The translations under genes were made by a program, and so were the position numbers. This document shows positions 8,662-22,894 of a stretch of DNA of 44,064 nt, one piece after another. The stretch is from Pseudomonadota bacterium (GTDB lineage Bacteria; Pseudomonadota; Gammaproteobacteria; Burkholderiales; Burkholderiaceae_C). Each line of letters begins with the position of its first letter. Position 1 is the stretch's first letter. Location: the NCBI GenBank assembly GCA_021846965.1, contig JAJZWA010000030.1, positions 1 through 44,064 of the forward strand, in the 5' to 3' direction. The notes beneath the pieces were generated by a model. That model was not told the origin of the DNA. It did not search any database and was given only the letters and a program-made list of their open reading frames with translations.

Positions 8662-8720
8662 CATGCGTGCGAGCATCCATCGGGCAAAGCGCCGGCCCAC
8701 GACGCCGGATCCGGCTCCGC

Positions 8721-9451
<731 letters not shown>

Positions 9452-9455
<4 letters not shown>

Positions 9456-10270
9456 GCGGCGGCCTCCTCCTCGTCGTCGTCCTTGCCCAGGTAGGCCTCG
9501 ATGACGTCGGGATGGTTGCGGATGTGTTCGGGAGTGCCCTCGGCGATCTTGCGCCCGAAGTTGATGCACACGATATGGTCGGTGACGTTCATCACCACGT
9601 TCATGTCGTGCTCGACCAGCAGCACGCTGATGCCCTGTTCGCGCACCTGCAGGATGGTGCGGTTCAGCTCGGCCGATTCCTGGTCGTTGAGCCCGGCGGC
9701 GGGCTCGTCCAGGATCAGCAGGCGGGGACCGGCCACCAGGGCCCGCGCAAGCTCGACGCGGCGCTGCACGCCATAGGGCAGCGAGGCCACGTCCTCCTGC
9801 GCCAGCTTGTCCAGGCGCAGGCGCTCGAGCAGCGCCATGACCTCCAGGCGCAGATCCCGCTCCTCGCGACGCTGCGCCGCGGTGGCCAGCAGCCCCTGCC
9901 ACCATTGCTGGCGGGTTTTCAGGTGCAGGCCGGCCAGCACGTTGTTGAGCACGCTCTGGCCCTGGAACAGCCGGATGGTCTGGAAGGTGCGGAAGATGCC
10001 GGCGCGCGCGATGCGATGCGGCGCCCAGCCGGTGATGTCCTGCCCGGCGAAGCGGATGCGTCCCTCGGAGGGCTTGTACACGCCGGTGATCAGGTTGAAG
10101 GCGGTGGTCTTGCCGGCGCCGTTGGGGCCGATCAGTCCCACCACCTGCCCGGCGTCGACCCCGAAACTCAGGGCGTCCACCGCCTTGAGCCCGCCGAAGC
10201 GCACGCCCACGCCGTCCAGACGCAGCAGTTCGCCACCCCTGGGTAGTTCCCGCGTTTGCACGCTGCTCAT
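9452..10270 (-). CDS. livG: Branched-chain/hydrophobic amino-acid ABC transporter ATP-binding protein LivG
   Basis: The 272-residue ATPase has Walker A GPNGAGKTT, the LivG-specific RTFQTIRLFQGQSVLNNVLAG segment, a modified signature (LPYGVQRRVELARAL), Walker B LLILDEPAAGLND, the LVEHDMNVVM switch region and a C-terminal acidic tail. The shift from LSGG to LPYG is normal for LivG. Start and stop codons overlap those of livM and livF as ATGA, so the operon is tightly coupled. It is the second nucleotide-binding subunit of the heterodimeric motor. Confidence 0.95.
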
Positions 10271-11214
10271 CGCGAAGCCTCCCGGCGCAGCAGGCGCGGC
10301 CAGATACCCTGGGGACGCAGCACCATGATCAGCACCATGGCGATGCCGAACACGAAGTAGCGATACTGGGCGAAGCCGCGGAAGGCCTGCGGCACCACGA
10401 ACATGAGGGCCGTGCCCAGCAGCACGCCGGGTATCGAGCCCTGGCCGCCGACCAGCACGATGGCGAACAGCGTGACCGACTCGGTGAACACGAAGGCGCC
10501 GGGGCTGACCGCTGCCATCAGGGCCGCGAACAGGGTGCCCGCGAAGCCGGCCAGCGCAGCACCGAGGGCGAAGGCCAGGACCCGGTACTTGCGCGTGTCC
10601 ACGCCCATGGTGGTGGCCGCGAGCTGGTCGTGCTTGATGTAGTAGAAGGTGCGCCCCAGATGCGAGCGATCCAGGTTGCGCATCAGCAGCATCACCGCCG
10701 CGAAAGCCACCCAGTCGAGCCAGAACTGGGCGTTCTGGCTGCCCGCCTGCAAGCCGAACAGCGAGGGTACGCCGATGCCGAACACGCCATCGGCGCCGCC
10801 GGTCAGGTGCCCCAGGTTGTTGTCCAGGGCCAGGATGAAGATGGCATTGAAGCCGATGGTGGCCACCAGCAGGTAATCGCCGCGCAGCTTGACGATGGGG
10901 GCCGACAGCACCATGCCCACGAGCGCCGAGGCCAGCACCGCCAGCGGCCAGGTGGCCAGGATGGGCCAGCCGTACACGGTGTTGAGCACGGCGGTGACGT
11001 AGGCGCCCACGCCGAAGTACACGGCATGGCCCATGTCGAACATGCCGGCGCGGCCCAGCACCACGTCCTGGCTGAGCGCAACGATGGCATACACCGCGAA
11101 CAGCGCCGCGATGAACACCCAGGTCTGGTCCAGCACCAGGGGAATGCCCAGGCCGGCCAGCCACAGCAGGGCGCCGAGCCAGGGGCGGTTGAGGAGATCG
11201 AACAGGGCTTTCAT
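10267..11214 (-). CDS. livM: Branched-chain/hydrophobic amino-acid ABC transporter permease LivM
   Basis: The 315-residue polytopic permease shows family landmarks: LSQDVVLGRAGMFDMGHAVYFGVGAY near the N-terminus, GDYLLVATIGFNAIF, and the cytoplasmic coupling segment near the C-terminus (GGQGSIPGVLLGTALMFVVPQ). About eight to ten hydrophobic helices can be seen. The ATG at 11214 overlaps the last base of the livH stop, so translation is coupled. With LivH it forms the membrane channel. Confidence 0.93.
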   Translation of the reverse strand: MKALFDLLNRPWLGALLWLAGLGIPLVLDQTWVFIAALFAVYAIVALSQDVVLGRAGMFDMGHAVYFGVGAYVTAVLNTVYGWPILATWPLAVLASALVGMVLSAPIVKLRGDYLLVATIGFNAIFILALDNNLGHLTGGADGVFGIGVPSLFGLQAGSQNAQFWLDWVAFAAVMLLMRNLDRSHLGRTFYYIKHDQLAATTMGVDTRKYRVLAFALGAALAGFAGTLFAALMAAVSPGAFVFTESVTLFAIVLVGGQGSIPGVLLGTALMFVVPQAFRGFAQYRYFVFGIAMVLIMVLRPQGIWPRLLRREASR

Positions 11215-12119
11215 CAGACTTTCTCCGCGACGCGCTCGCCCAGCAGGCCGGTGGGACGCAGCAGCAGGATGCCGATCAGCAGCGCGAAGGTGATGGCCTC
11301 CTGCCAGGAGCTCGACACGAAGCCCGCGGCGAAGGCGTTGAACAGGCCCAGCAGCACACCGCCGAGCATGGCGCCGGGGATGTTCCCGATGCCGCCCAGG
11401 ATGGCGGCGATGAAGGCGTTGAGCCCGTAGGTCCAGCCCATGGTGAAGTACACCTGGCGGTAGTACAGGCCGATGAACAGCCCGCCGACGGCGCCGATGG
11501 CCGGGCCCAGCACGAACACGCTGGCGATCACGCGGTTGACGTTGATGCCCATGAGGCGCGCGGCATCCTGGTCGCTGGCCGCTGCGCGCATGGCCGTGCC
11601 GTAGCGCGTGTGGTGCACGAACCAGTACAGCAGGGCCATGAGCAGCGCGCTGCCCGCGATGATCAGCACCTGCACGAGGTCGATGCGCGCGCCGGCCCAG
11701 TTCCAGGAATGCGCCGGCAGCAGGTGGCTGGGGAATACGCGCAGTTGCGGGCCCCAGATGAGCATGATGCCGTTCTCGATGAACAGCGAGGCCCCCAGCG
11801 CGGACACCACCGCGCTGAGGCGGTCGGCGCGGCGCAGCGGCCGGTAGGCGGTGAATTCGAGCAGCATCCCCGCGGCGCCCACGACGATGGCGGCGAGGAT
11901 GAAGGCGCCACCCAGCAGCAGCAGGTGCGACTGTCCGCTGCCCGAGCCGGCGCTCAGCGCCACCAGCCCGATGTAGGCGCCGAATACGCACAGATCCCCG
12001 TGCGCGAAATTGATCAGGCGCAGCACCCCGTACACCATGGTGTAGCCGAGGGCGATGAGCGCGTAGATGCCGCCGACGGTCAGGCCGTTGACGAGTTGCT
12101 GCAGCACGGTGCTCAGCAT
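11214..12119 (-). CDS. livH: Branched-chain/hydrophobic amino-acid ABC transporter permease LivH
   Basis: The 301-residue polytopic permease opens with the LivH hallmark LVNGLTVGGIYALIALGYTMVYGVLRLINFAHGD. A second hallmark, GGIGNIPGAMLGGVLLGL, lies near the C-terminus. It follows livK after 58 nt that contain a perfect 22-nt GC palindrome, which may separate a high-level binding-protein message from the lower-level transporter message. It lies in the livKHMGF operon on the reverse strand. Confidence 0.95.
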   Translation of the reverse strand: MLSTVLQQLVNGLTVGGIYALIALGYTMVYGVLRLINFAHGDLCVFGAYIGLVALSAGSGSGQSHLLLLGGAFILAAIVVGAAGMLLEFTAYRPLRRADRLSAVVSALGASLFIENGIMLIWGPQLRVFPSHLLPAHSWNWAGARIDLVQVLIIAGSALLMALLYWFVHHTRYGTAMRAAASDQDAARLMGINVNRVIASVFVLGPAIGAVGGLFIGLYYRQVYFTMGWTYGLNAFIAAILGGIGNIPGAMLGGVLLGLFNAFAAGFVSSSWQEAITFALLIGILLLRPTGLLGERVAEKV

Positions 12120-12140
12120 GGAAGGTTCTCCCCCTCGAAG

Positions 12141-12162
12141 GCGCGCGGCCCGGGCCGCGCGC
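12141..12162. terminator. Perfect GC palindrome between livK and livH (attenuator or RNA-stabilising stem)
   Basis: The half GCGCGCGGCCC is followed directly by its reverse complement GGGCCGCGCGC, an 11-bp perfect dyad. There is no run of T after it on the reverse strand, so full rho-independent termination is unlikely. Stems in the same place in other binding-protein-dependent operons protect the upstream message or cause partial read-through. The function here is inferred. Confidence 0.6.
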
Positions 12163-12177
12163 CCCCGGTGGTGTGTC

Positions 12178-13320
12178 TTACTTGGCGGCCGCGGCCGGGT
12201 AGGTGATCTTGTAGGCGCCGGTGGACGTGACCTCGAAGGCCACGTACGGGCTGCCGGTGCGCTCGCCCACGGCGTTCCACGAGAAGGTGCCGGTCAGACC
12301 CTCGAAGTCATGCAGCTTGTGCAGCGCGGGGATCAGCTTGGCCGGCTCCACGCTCTTGATCTGCTCGGCGGTGTGGATGATCGCGCGCAGGCCGTCGGCG
12401 TTGGTCAGCGTGAAGATGCTGGGCGGCTGGTGGCCGTAGGCGGTCTGGAACTGGGCCAGGAACTCCTTGGCCACGGGGTAGGGCAGATCCTGCGGAGCGG
12501 GCACGTTGATGATGGTGGCGCCCGCGGCCGCGCCGCCGGCGATCTTGGCGAAGGCCACGTTCTGGTTGGCGTCACCGCCGACGAACCTGGCCTTCATGCC
12601 CAGCTGGGCCATCTGCGCCTTGATCAGGCCGCCGTCGGTGTAATAGCCGGAGAAGTACACCACCTGCGGGTTCAGCGCCTTCAACTTGGTCAGCACCGGG
12701 GTGTAGTTCTGCGAGCCGGCGGTGATGAAGGCCTTGTCGACGATGTCGATGCCGTCCTTCTTCGCGTCGGCCACCACCGCGTCGGCCAGGCCGGTGGAGA
12801 AGCTGGAGTGGTCGGTGACCACGGCCACGCGCTTGTAGCCCATGGCCTTGAAGTAGCCGGCGGTGAACACGGCCTCGGCGCTGTTCGGCGGCGCGTTGCG
12901 GAAGAAGGTCTTGAATCCGTGCGCGGTCAGCTCGTCGCTGGTGCCATCGGAGGTCTGGATCACGTTGGCACGCGCGTAGATCGGCTGCGCGGCCAGCGCG
13001 GCGCCGCTGGTGTAGCTGCCGATCACCGCGAGCACGCCGTCGTTGACCAGCTGGCGGGCGCAGATCGCGGCCGGGGCGGCTTCGCCCTGGTCGTCGCAGA
13101 CCTTCACCTGCAGGGGATGGCCGAGCAGGCCACCCTTGGCGTTTTGCTGCTTGACCAGCAGCTTGACGGCGTCGGCGATGCCCTGGCCTTCGTTGGCGTA
13201 CTGCCCGGTGATCGGCGCCTGCACGCCGATGGTGATCGGAGCGGCGGCCTGCGCGGCGCCGGCGGCGAAGGCGCCGGCGATGAGGCCGTAGACGAGCTTT
13301 CTGGAGAATGTCCTGGTCAT
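12178..13320 (-). CDS. livK: Periplasmic branched-chain/hydrophobic amino-acid binding protein LivK
   Basis: The 380-residue protein begins with a classical signal peptide (MTRTFSRKLVYGLIAGAFAAGAAQA), with cleavage likely after AQA. The mature protein starts ITIGVQAPITGQYANEGQGI, typical of type I periplasmic binding proteins of the Leu/Ile/Val family. VIGSYTSGAALAAQPIYARA and AEAVFTAGYFKAMGYKRVAVVTD are further landmarks. An upstream TTG at 13350 is rejected because the ATG at 13320 gives the complete signal peptide. It is the first gene of livKHMGF and is divergent from putA over 278 nt with shared operator candidates. Proline or hydrophobic amino acids are plausible ligands, but ligand specificity cannot be read from the sequence. 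Confidence 0.93.
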   Translation of the reverse strand: MTRTFSRKLVYGLIAGAFAAGAAQAAAPITIGVQAPITGQYANEGQGIADAVKLLVKQQNAKGGLLGHPLQVKVCDDQGEAAPAAICARQLVNDGVLAVIGSYTSGAALAAQPIYARANVIQTSDGTSDELTAHGFKTFFRNAPPNSAEAVFTAGYFKAMGYKRVAVVTDHSSFSTGLADAVVADAKKDGIDIVDKAFITAGSQNYTPVLTKLKALNPQVVYFSGYYTDGGLIKAQMAQLGMKARFVGGDANQNVAFAKIAGGAAAGATIINVPAPQDLPYPVAKEFLAQFQTAYGHQPPSIFTLTNADGLRAIIHTAEQIKSVEPAKLIPALHKLHDFEGLTGTFSWNAVGERTGSPYVAFEVTSTGAYKITYPAAAAK

Positions 13321-13477
13321 GGTCTGGCTACTCGATGGGTTGGGAGTCAAGGGGACGGGCTAGGTCGACCACCTGCACGATGGCCGCGCTCGGCGCTCGC
13401 CGCCGGGCAAGGCGGTGTGGGCGCCCGGTCTGCGGCGAAGCTCGCAACATACCGGGTGTTACCTGGGGATGCATTAG

Positions 13478-13486
13478 GGTTGCACC
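13478..13486. promoter_or_regulatory. Candidate PutA operator 1 (GGTTGCACC)
   Basis: It contains GTTGCA, the hexamer recognised by the ribbon-helix-helix domain of enterobacterial PutA. It lies nearest livK. It falls between a possible livK -35 (TTACAA on the reverse strand) and -10 region, so bound PutA would block livK transcription. Activity is inferred from the motif and from the RHH domain of the adjacent PutA. Confidence 0.6.
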
Positions 13487-13506
13487 TGAGTTTGTAAGAA
13501 AATCGC

Positions 13507-13525
13507 ACATGGGTTGCACCCATGT
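13507..13525. promoter_or_regulatory. Candidate PutA operator 2 within a dyad
   Basis: The core CATGGGTTGCACCCATG is a 7-bp inverted repeat around TGC and extends one more base pair on each side. It contains GTTGCA at 13513-13518. It lies directly upstream of the putA -35 candidate. The dyad fits binding by a dimeric RHH regulator, while the GTTGCA core is the known PutA hexamer. Confidence 0.65.
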
Positions 13526-13526
13526 C

Positions 13527-13555
13527 TTTACTTTGTGGCACAAAGGTGCAACTAT
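13527..13555 (+). promoter_or_regulatory. Candidate putA promoter
   Basis: TTTACT at 13527-13532 and AACTAT at 13550-13555 are separated by 17 nt and fit a sigma-70-type promoter moderately. The third GTTGCA-type element overlaps the -10. This places the start of transcription near 13562, about 35 nt upstream of the putA ATG. Confidence 0.5.
13545..13552. promoter_or_regulatory. Candidate PutA operator 3 (GGTGCAAC)
   Basis: This is the reverse-strand orientation of GTTGCACC. It overlaps the putA -10 candidate AACTAT, a position that would allow direct autorepression by PutA when proline is scarce. Confidence 0.6.
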
Positions 13556-13598
13556 CCGCCCCATGCCGCCGTGCGGACAGCATAACCGGACTGCATCC

Positions 13599-19230
<5,632 letters not shown>

Positions 19231-19234
<4 letters not shown>

Positions 19235-19253
19235 GCGGCTCGCCGCGGCTCAG
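19231..19253. terminator. Stem-loop between convergent ldcA and cheW stops
   Basis: CTGAGC and GCTCAG form a 6-bp stem that includes both stop codons. It is symmetrical, so it could end transcription from both sides, but it lacks a U-tract. Confidence 0.4.
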
Positions 19254-19801
19254 GCCGTGGCCGAGCCCTCGCCGACATGCGCCAGCGCGGCCAGGTCCTC
19301 GGTGGACAGCACGCGGGGGATGTCCAGCAGGATGATGAAGCCGCTTTCCATGCGCGCCATGCCCTGGATGAACTCGCGCCGCAGCCCGGTGCCGAAGGCC
19401 GGGGCCGGCTCGATCTGCGAGCTGTCCAGGTCCAGCACGGCGTTGACCGCGTCGACCAGCACGCCCAGCGCCTGCGGGCCGTCGGGGGTGCTCACCTCGA
19501 CGATGACGATGCAGGTGCGCGCGCGCAGCTCGGTGGGCGGGCGCCCGAAACGCTGCGCGAGGTCGATCACCGGCACCACGCGTCCGCGCAGGTTGATCAC
19601 CCCGTGCACGAAGCCGGGCATCATCGGGATGGTGGTCGGACGCGCGTACTCGATGATCTCGCGCACGCCGAGGATGTCCACGCCGTAGGACTCTCCCTGC
19701 AGCGAGAAGGTCAGGTACTGACCCGGAGCCGCGGGGCCGTGCGCATGCAGGGCCTCGAGCGAGACCGCGGTCGTGGAGGAGGCAGGGACGGGAAGGTTCA
19801 T
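19250..19801 (-). CDS. cheW: Chemotaxis coupling protein CheW
   Basis: The 183-residue CheW domain protein has an N-terminal ~25-residue extension before QYLTFSLQGESYGVDILGVREII. PGFVHGVINLRGRVVPVIDL is the CheW signature. The second half, LGVLVDAVNAVLDLDSSQIEPAP, is also typical. CheW links receptor tips to CheA. It is the last gene of the che operon, 70 nt after cheA. The ATG at 19801 follows the spacer cleanly, whereas the longer in-frame GTG-type starts lie in the cheA-cheW gap. Confidence 0.95.
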   Translation of the reverse strand: MNLPVPASSTTAVSLEALHAHGPAAPGQYLTFSLQGESYGVDILGVREIIEYARPTTIPMMPGFVHGVINLRGRVVPVIDLAQRFGRPPTELRARTCIVIVEVSTPDGPQALGVLVDAVNAVLDLDSSQIEPAPAFGTGLRREFIQGMARMESGFIILLDIPRVLSTEDLAALAHVGEGSATA

Positions 19802-19871
19802 GGCGAGTGCGGGTGGGGGGAACGTGCGAGCATGCGCGATTGTGCCAGCCTGGTGGGCCCGTGCCGGCGCA

Positions 19872-22130
19872 TCAGGCCGCCTGAGCCCCCGGAAGGGCGC
19901 GGTGGCGCGTGACCTCGGGCGCGGCGGCCAGCAGGGCCGGGACATCCAGGATCAGGGCCACGCGGCCATTGCCCAGGATGGTCGAGCCGCCGATGCCCCG
20001 CAGATGGGCGAACAGCGAGCCCAGGGGTTTGATCACGGTCTGGTACTCGCCCAGCAGTCGCTCCACCACCAGGCCCACGCGCTGGCCCGAGGCGGACACC
20101 ACGACCACGTTGCGCCGCGCCGGCGAAGCGCCGGCGGGGGTCTCGGAGCGCGTGCCCAGCGCGCGCTCCAGATGCAACAGCGGCAGCACCTCCCCGCGCA
20201 GGTTCAGGTAGCCCTGCTGCTGTCCCTGCTCGGGGTATTGCAGGCATTCGACCACGGCGTCCAGCGGCAGCACGTAGCTGCGCCCGGCGCTCTCGATCAG
20301 GAAGCCGTCGATGATGGCCAGGGTCAGCGGCAGGCGCAGGCGCATGGTGGTCCCGGCGCCGGCCTCGCTGTGGATGTCGATGGTGCCGCGAATGGCCTCG
20401 ATGTTGCGGCGAACCACGTCCATGCCCACGCCGCGCCCGGACAGGTCGGTGATGGTCTCGGCCGTGGAGAAGCCGGGCTCGAAGATCAGTTTCCACACTT
20501 CGGCGTCGGGCAGGGTGTGCGCCGCCTCCGCATCGATCAGGCCGCGCTGCACCGCCTTGGCGCAGATGCGCTCGCGGTTCAGCCCCGCGCCGTCGTCGAC
20601 CACCTCGATGACGATGCTGCCGGCGTCGTGGGTGGCCGAAAGGCGCAGCGTCCCCTGCGCGGGCTTGCCGCGGGCGACGCGCACATCGGGCTTTTCCAGC
20701 CCGTGGTCCATGGAGTTGCGCACCAGGTGCATCAGCGGGTCGGTGATGCTCTCGACCAGCGATTTGTCCATCTCGGTCTCGCCGCCCTGGATGACCAGCG
20801 CGATGTCCTTGCCGAGCTCGCGCGCGGTGTCGCGCACCACGCGCTGGAAGCGCGCGAAGGTCTCGCCGATCTCGACCATGCGCAGCTTGAGGGCACGCTC
20901 GCGGATCTCCTCCACCAGGCGAGTGACCTCCGCGGCGGCCTCGACCTGCGCGGGCTGCTGGGCCTGCAGCGAGTTGCCGGCGCTGGCGATGACCAGTTCG
21001 CCCACGAGGTCGATCAGCGCGTCGAGCTTGTCGGCGGCCACGCGCAGCATCTGGCCTTCGCGACTGCGGCGCTCCTTGGCCTGGCGCTGCTTGTCCAGCG
21101 CGGCCTGCACGATGGGCTCGTGGGTGGCGCCTTCGCGCACCAGGATCTGACCCAGCGGCTCGCGCTCGCCCTGGGGGAGGAGCTGCGCGCCTTGTTCCTG
21201 CTCGCGCAGCGCGTGGTCGAGTTCGTGGCGGGTCAGCGTGCCGACCTGCACCAGGATCTCGCCCAGGCGGAGCTCGTCCTCGGGCAGCGAGCGGATGAGC
21301 TCGACGTATTCCGCGATGCGGCTGTGCGCCGGCAGGATGCAGATGTCGCTGTCCTCGCGCACGAACTCGAACACCGCCTCGATGTCGGCCTTGCTGGCCT
21401 CGCTGCGGAAATTGATCTCGAAGCCCAGATAGCAGGACTCGGGATCCAGATCCGGCAGCGCGGGAAGCGCGTCGTCCAGCGTGGCCAGCGCGACGATGTC
21501 GCCCAATCCGCGCAGGTAGCGGATGAAGGCGAGGGGATCCATCCCGTTGCGCAGACAATCCCGCCCGAAGCGCAGGGAGATGTGCCAGCTTGCGGTGCTC
21601 GCCTCCTGAGGCTGCAGGCGCACGACCTTGTCCTCGGCCTGGGGCGAGGACGTGTGCACGGTGACGGCGCCCGGCGCTGCCGGTTCGCGAGCCGCGGGGG
21701 AGGGGGCGGAAGCGGGCCCCGACGATGGGACCGTGGGTGCCTGCAGGCTTTGCAGGCGAGCCACCAGGGCCTGTTCGTTGGGGCCGGGTTGCAGCCCGTC
21801 GCCTCCCTCGGAGACGGCTTCGATCAAGCCCGCCAGGTGGTCGCGAGCATCCAGAAGGGTGCCGACCACCGCGTCGTCCGCGCTCACCGCGCCGGCGCGC
21901 ATCTGGTCCAGCAGGCTTTCCAGGTGATGGGTGAAGCGCACGACGCCGTCGAGGCCGAACAGGCCCGCGGAGCCCTTGATGGTGTGCGCGGCCCGGAACA
22001 GCTCGTTGACCATGTCCGGATCGGAGCCGCCCTCGAGTTGCAGGAGGCTGTGTTCCATGCCGGAAAGCAGGTCGCGCGCCTCGGTGATGAAGGCCTGCAG
22101 CGCCTGCAGCATCTGCTGCTCGAAACTCAT
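19872..22130 (-). CDS. cheA: Chemotaxis histidine kinase CheA with an inserted MshEN-like tandem motif
   Basis: The 752-residue kinase has an N-terminal HPt domain with phospho-acceptor His49 (AAHTIKGSAGLFGL). An unusual region (~181-350) takes the place of the usual P2. The dimerisation domain starts at ~365 (DKLDALIDLVGELVIA). The HATPase domain has HLVRNSMDHGLE, VDDGAGLN and DLSGRGVGMDVVRRN, and the CheW-like domain spans ~600-735. Residues 288-311 fit the 24-residue MshEN c-di-GMP-binding motif at every conserved position (Arg288-Leu-Gly, Leu293, Val294, Gly297, Leu299, Leu304, Leu308, Gln311). A second copy at 325-348 fits with Pro for Arg and Thr/Val for two Leu. The start at 22130 overlaps the STAS stop (ATGA), deciding against an upstream start. 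It phosphorylates CheY; c-di-GMP control is inferred. Confidence 0.93.
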   Translation of the reverse strand: MSFEQQMLQALQAFITEARDLLSGMEHSLLQLEGGSDPDMVNELFRAAHTIKGSAGLFGLDGVVRFTHHLESLLDQMRAGAVSADDAVVGTLLDARDHLAGLIEAVSEGGDGLQPGPNEQALVARLQSLQAPTVPSSGPASAPSPAAREPAAPGAVTVHTSSPQAEDKVVRLQPQEASTASWHISLRFGRDCLRNGMDPLAFIRYLRGLGDIVALATLDDALPALPDLDPESCYLGFEINFRSEASKADIEAVFEFVREDSDICILPAHSRIAEYVELIRSLPEDELRLGEILVQVGTLTRHELDHALREQEQGAQLLPQGEREPLGQILVREGATHEPIVQAALDKQRQAKERRSREGQMLRVAADKLDALIDLVGELVIASAGNSLQAQQPAQVEAAAEVTRLVEEIRERALKLRMVEIGETFARFQRVVRDTARELGKDIALVIQGGETEMDKSLVESITDPLMHLVRNSMDHGLEKPDVRVARGKPAQGTLRLSATHDAGSIVIEVVDDGAGLNRERICAKAVQRGLIDAEAAHTLPDAEVWKLIFEPGFSTAETITDLSGRGVGMDVVRRNIEAIRGTIDIHSEAGAGTTMRLRLPLTLAIIDGFLIESAGRSYVLPLDAVVECLQYPEQGQQQGYLNLRGEVLPLLHLERALGTRSETPAGASPARRNVVVVSASGQRVGLVVERLLGEYQTVIKPLGSLFAHLRGIGGSTILGNGRVALILDVPALLAAAPEVTRHRALPGAQAA

Positions 22131-22453
22131 GCCCGGACTCCCACCGTTTCCACCACGGGATCGCCGAAAAAGCCCAGCAACTGGCACAGCTCCAGGGTCT
22201 CCAGCAGCGCCGGGCTGTGCGCCACCAGGCTCAGGGCGCGGCCCTGCGCGGCAGCCGCCCGCTTGGTGGACATCAGCAGTTGCACTCCGGAGGTGTCGAT
22301 CTCGTCGACCCCGGAAAGGTCCAGCTCCAGGCGCTGGCGCGTGCGCAGCAGTTCCAGCAGGCGCTCGTGCAACTCGCCCGCGGCGTAGATGTCCATGGAG
22401 CCGCGCAGCTCCACGCGTCCGGGCGCGATGTCATCACGCGTCAGCACTTCCAT
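22127..22453 (-). CDS. STAS-domain protein (anti-sigma-factor-antagonist type)
   Basis: The 108-residue single STAS domain shows the usual pattern: ELRGSMDIYAAGELHERLLELL, then LDLSGVDEIDTSGVQLLMSTK. Ser55 in DTSGVQLL is at the place phosphorylated in SpoIIAA-type proteins. No partner kinase of the RsbW type lies nearby. Instead it sits inside a che operon, between the second CheY and cheA, with its stop overlapping the cheA start. A role in sensing or in partner switching at the array is possible, but nothing in the sequence fixes it. Confidence 0.88.
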   Translation of the reverse strand: MEVLTRDDIAPGRVELRGSMDIYAAGELHERLLELLRTRQRLELDLSGVDEIDTSGVQLLMSTKRAAAAQGRALSLVAHSPALLETLELCQLLGFFGDPVVETVGVRA

Positions 22454-22486
22454 GGGGATGGGCTCCAGGCGGTCGGGTTGGGTGCT

Positions 22487-22855
22487 TCAGGCGGGCATGA
22501 GCTTGGCCACCGCGGCCAGCATCTGCGCCGGTTGGAAGGGCTTGACCACCCAGGCGCGGGCGCCGGCGGCCTGGCCTTCGGCCTTTTTCTCGGCCTGGCT
22601 CTCGGTGGTCAGCATGATGATCGGGGTGAACTTGTACTCGGGCTTGGTCTTGACCTGACGCACCAGCTCGATGCCGTCCATATTGGGCATGTTCACGTCG
22701 CTGATGATCAGGTGCACCTTGCGGCCGTCCAGCTTGGACAGCGCGTCGACGCCATCGCAGGCCTCGATGACCTCGTAGCCGGCGCTGGAAAGGGCGATGT
22801 TCACCACCTGCCGGAGCGAGGCGGAATCATCGACGATGAGTATGGTCTTGGACAT
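22487..22855 (-). CDS. Single-domain response regulator (second CheY)
   Basis: This 122-residue receiver has the acidic pair Asp9-Asp10, phosphorylation site Asp53 in ISDVNMPNMDG, Thr83 or Thr84 in MLTTE and Lys105 in VVKPF. There is no output domain. It differs from the first CheY of the operon, being more like the PilG/TspO-associated type by eye, and could act as a phosphate sink or reach a different target. It lies 33 nt upstream of the STAS gene. Confidence 0.92.
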   Translation of the reverse strand: MSKTILIVDDSASLRQVVNIALSSAGYEVIEACDGVDALSKLDGRKVHLIISDVNMPNMDGIELVRQVKTKPEYKFTPIIMLTTESQAEKKAEGQAAGARAWVVKPFQPAQMLAAVAKLMPA

Positions 22856-22894
22856 TTCGACAGGCTAACGCGGAGAAAGTGCGGACGCAACGGT

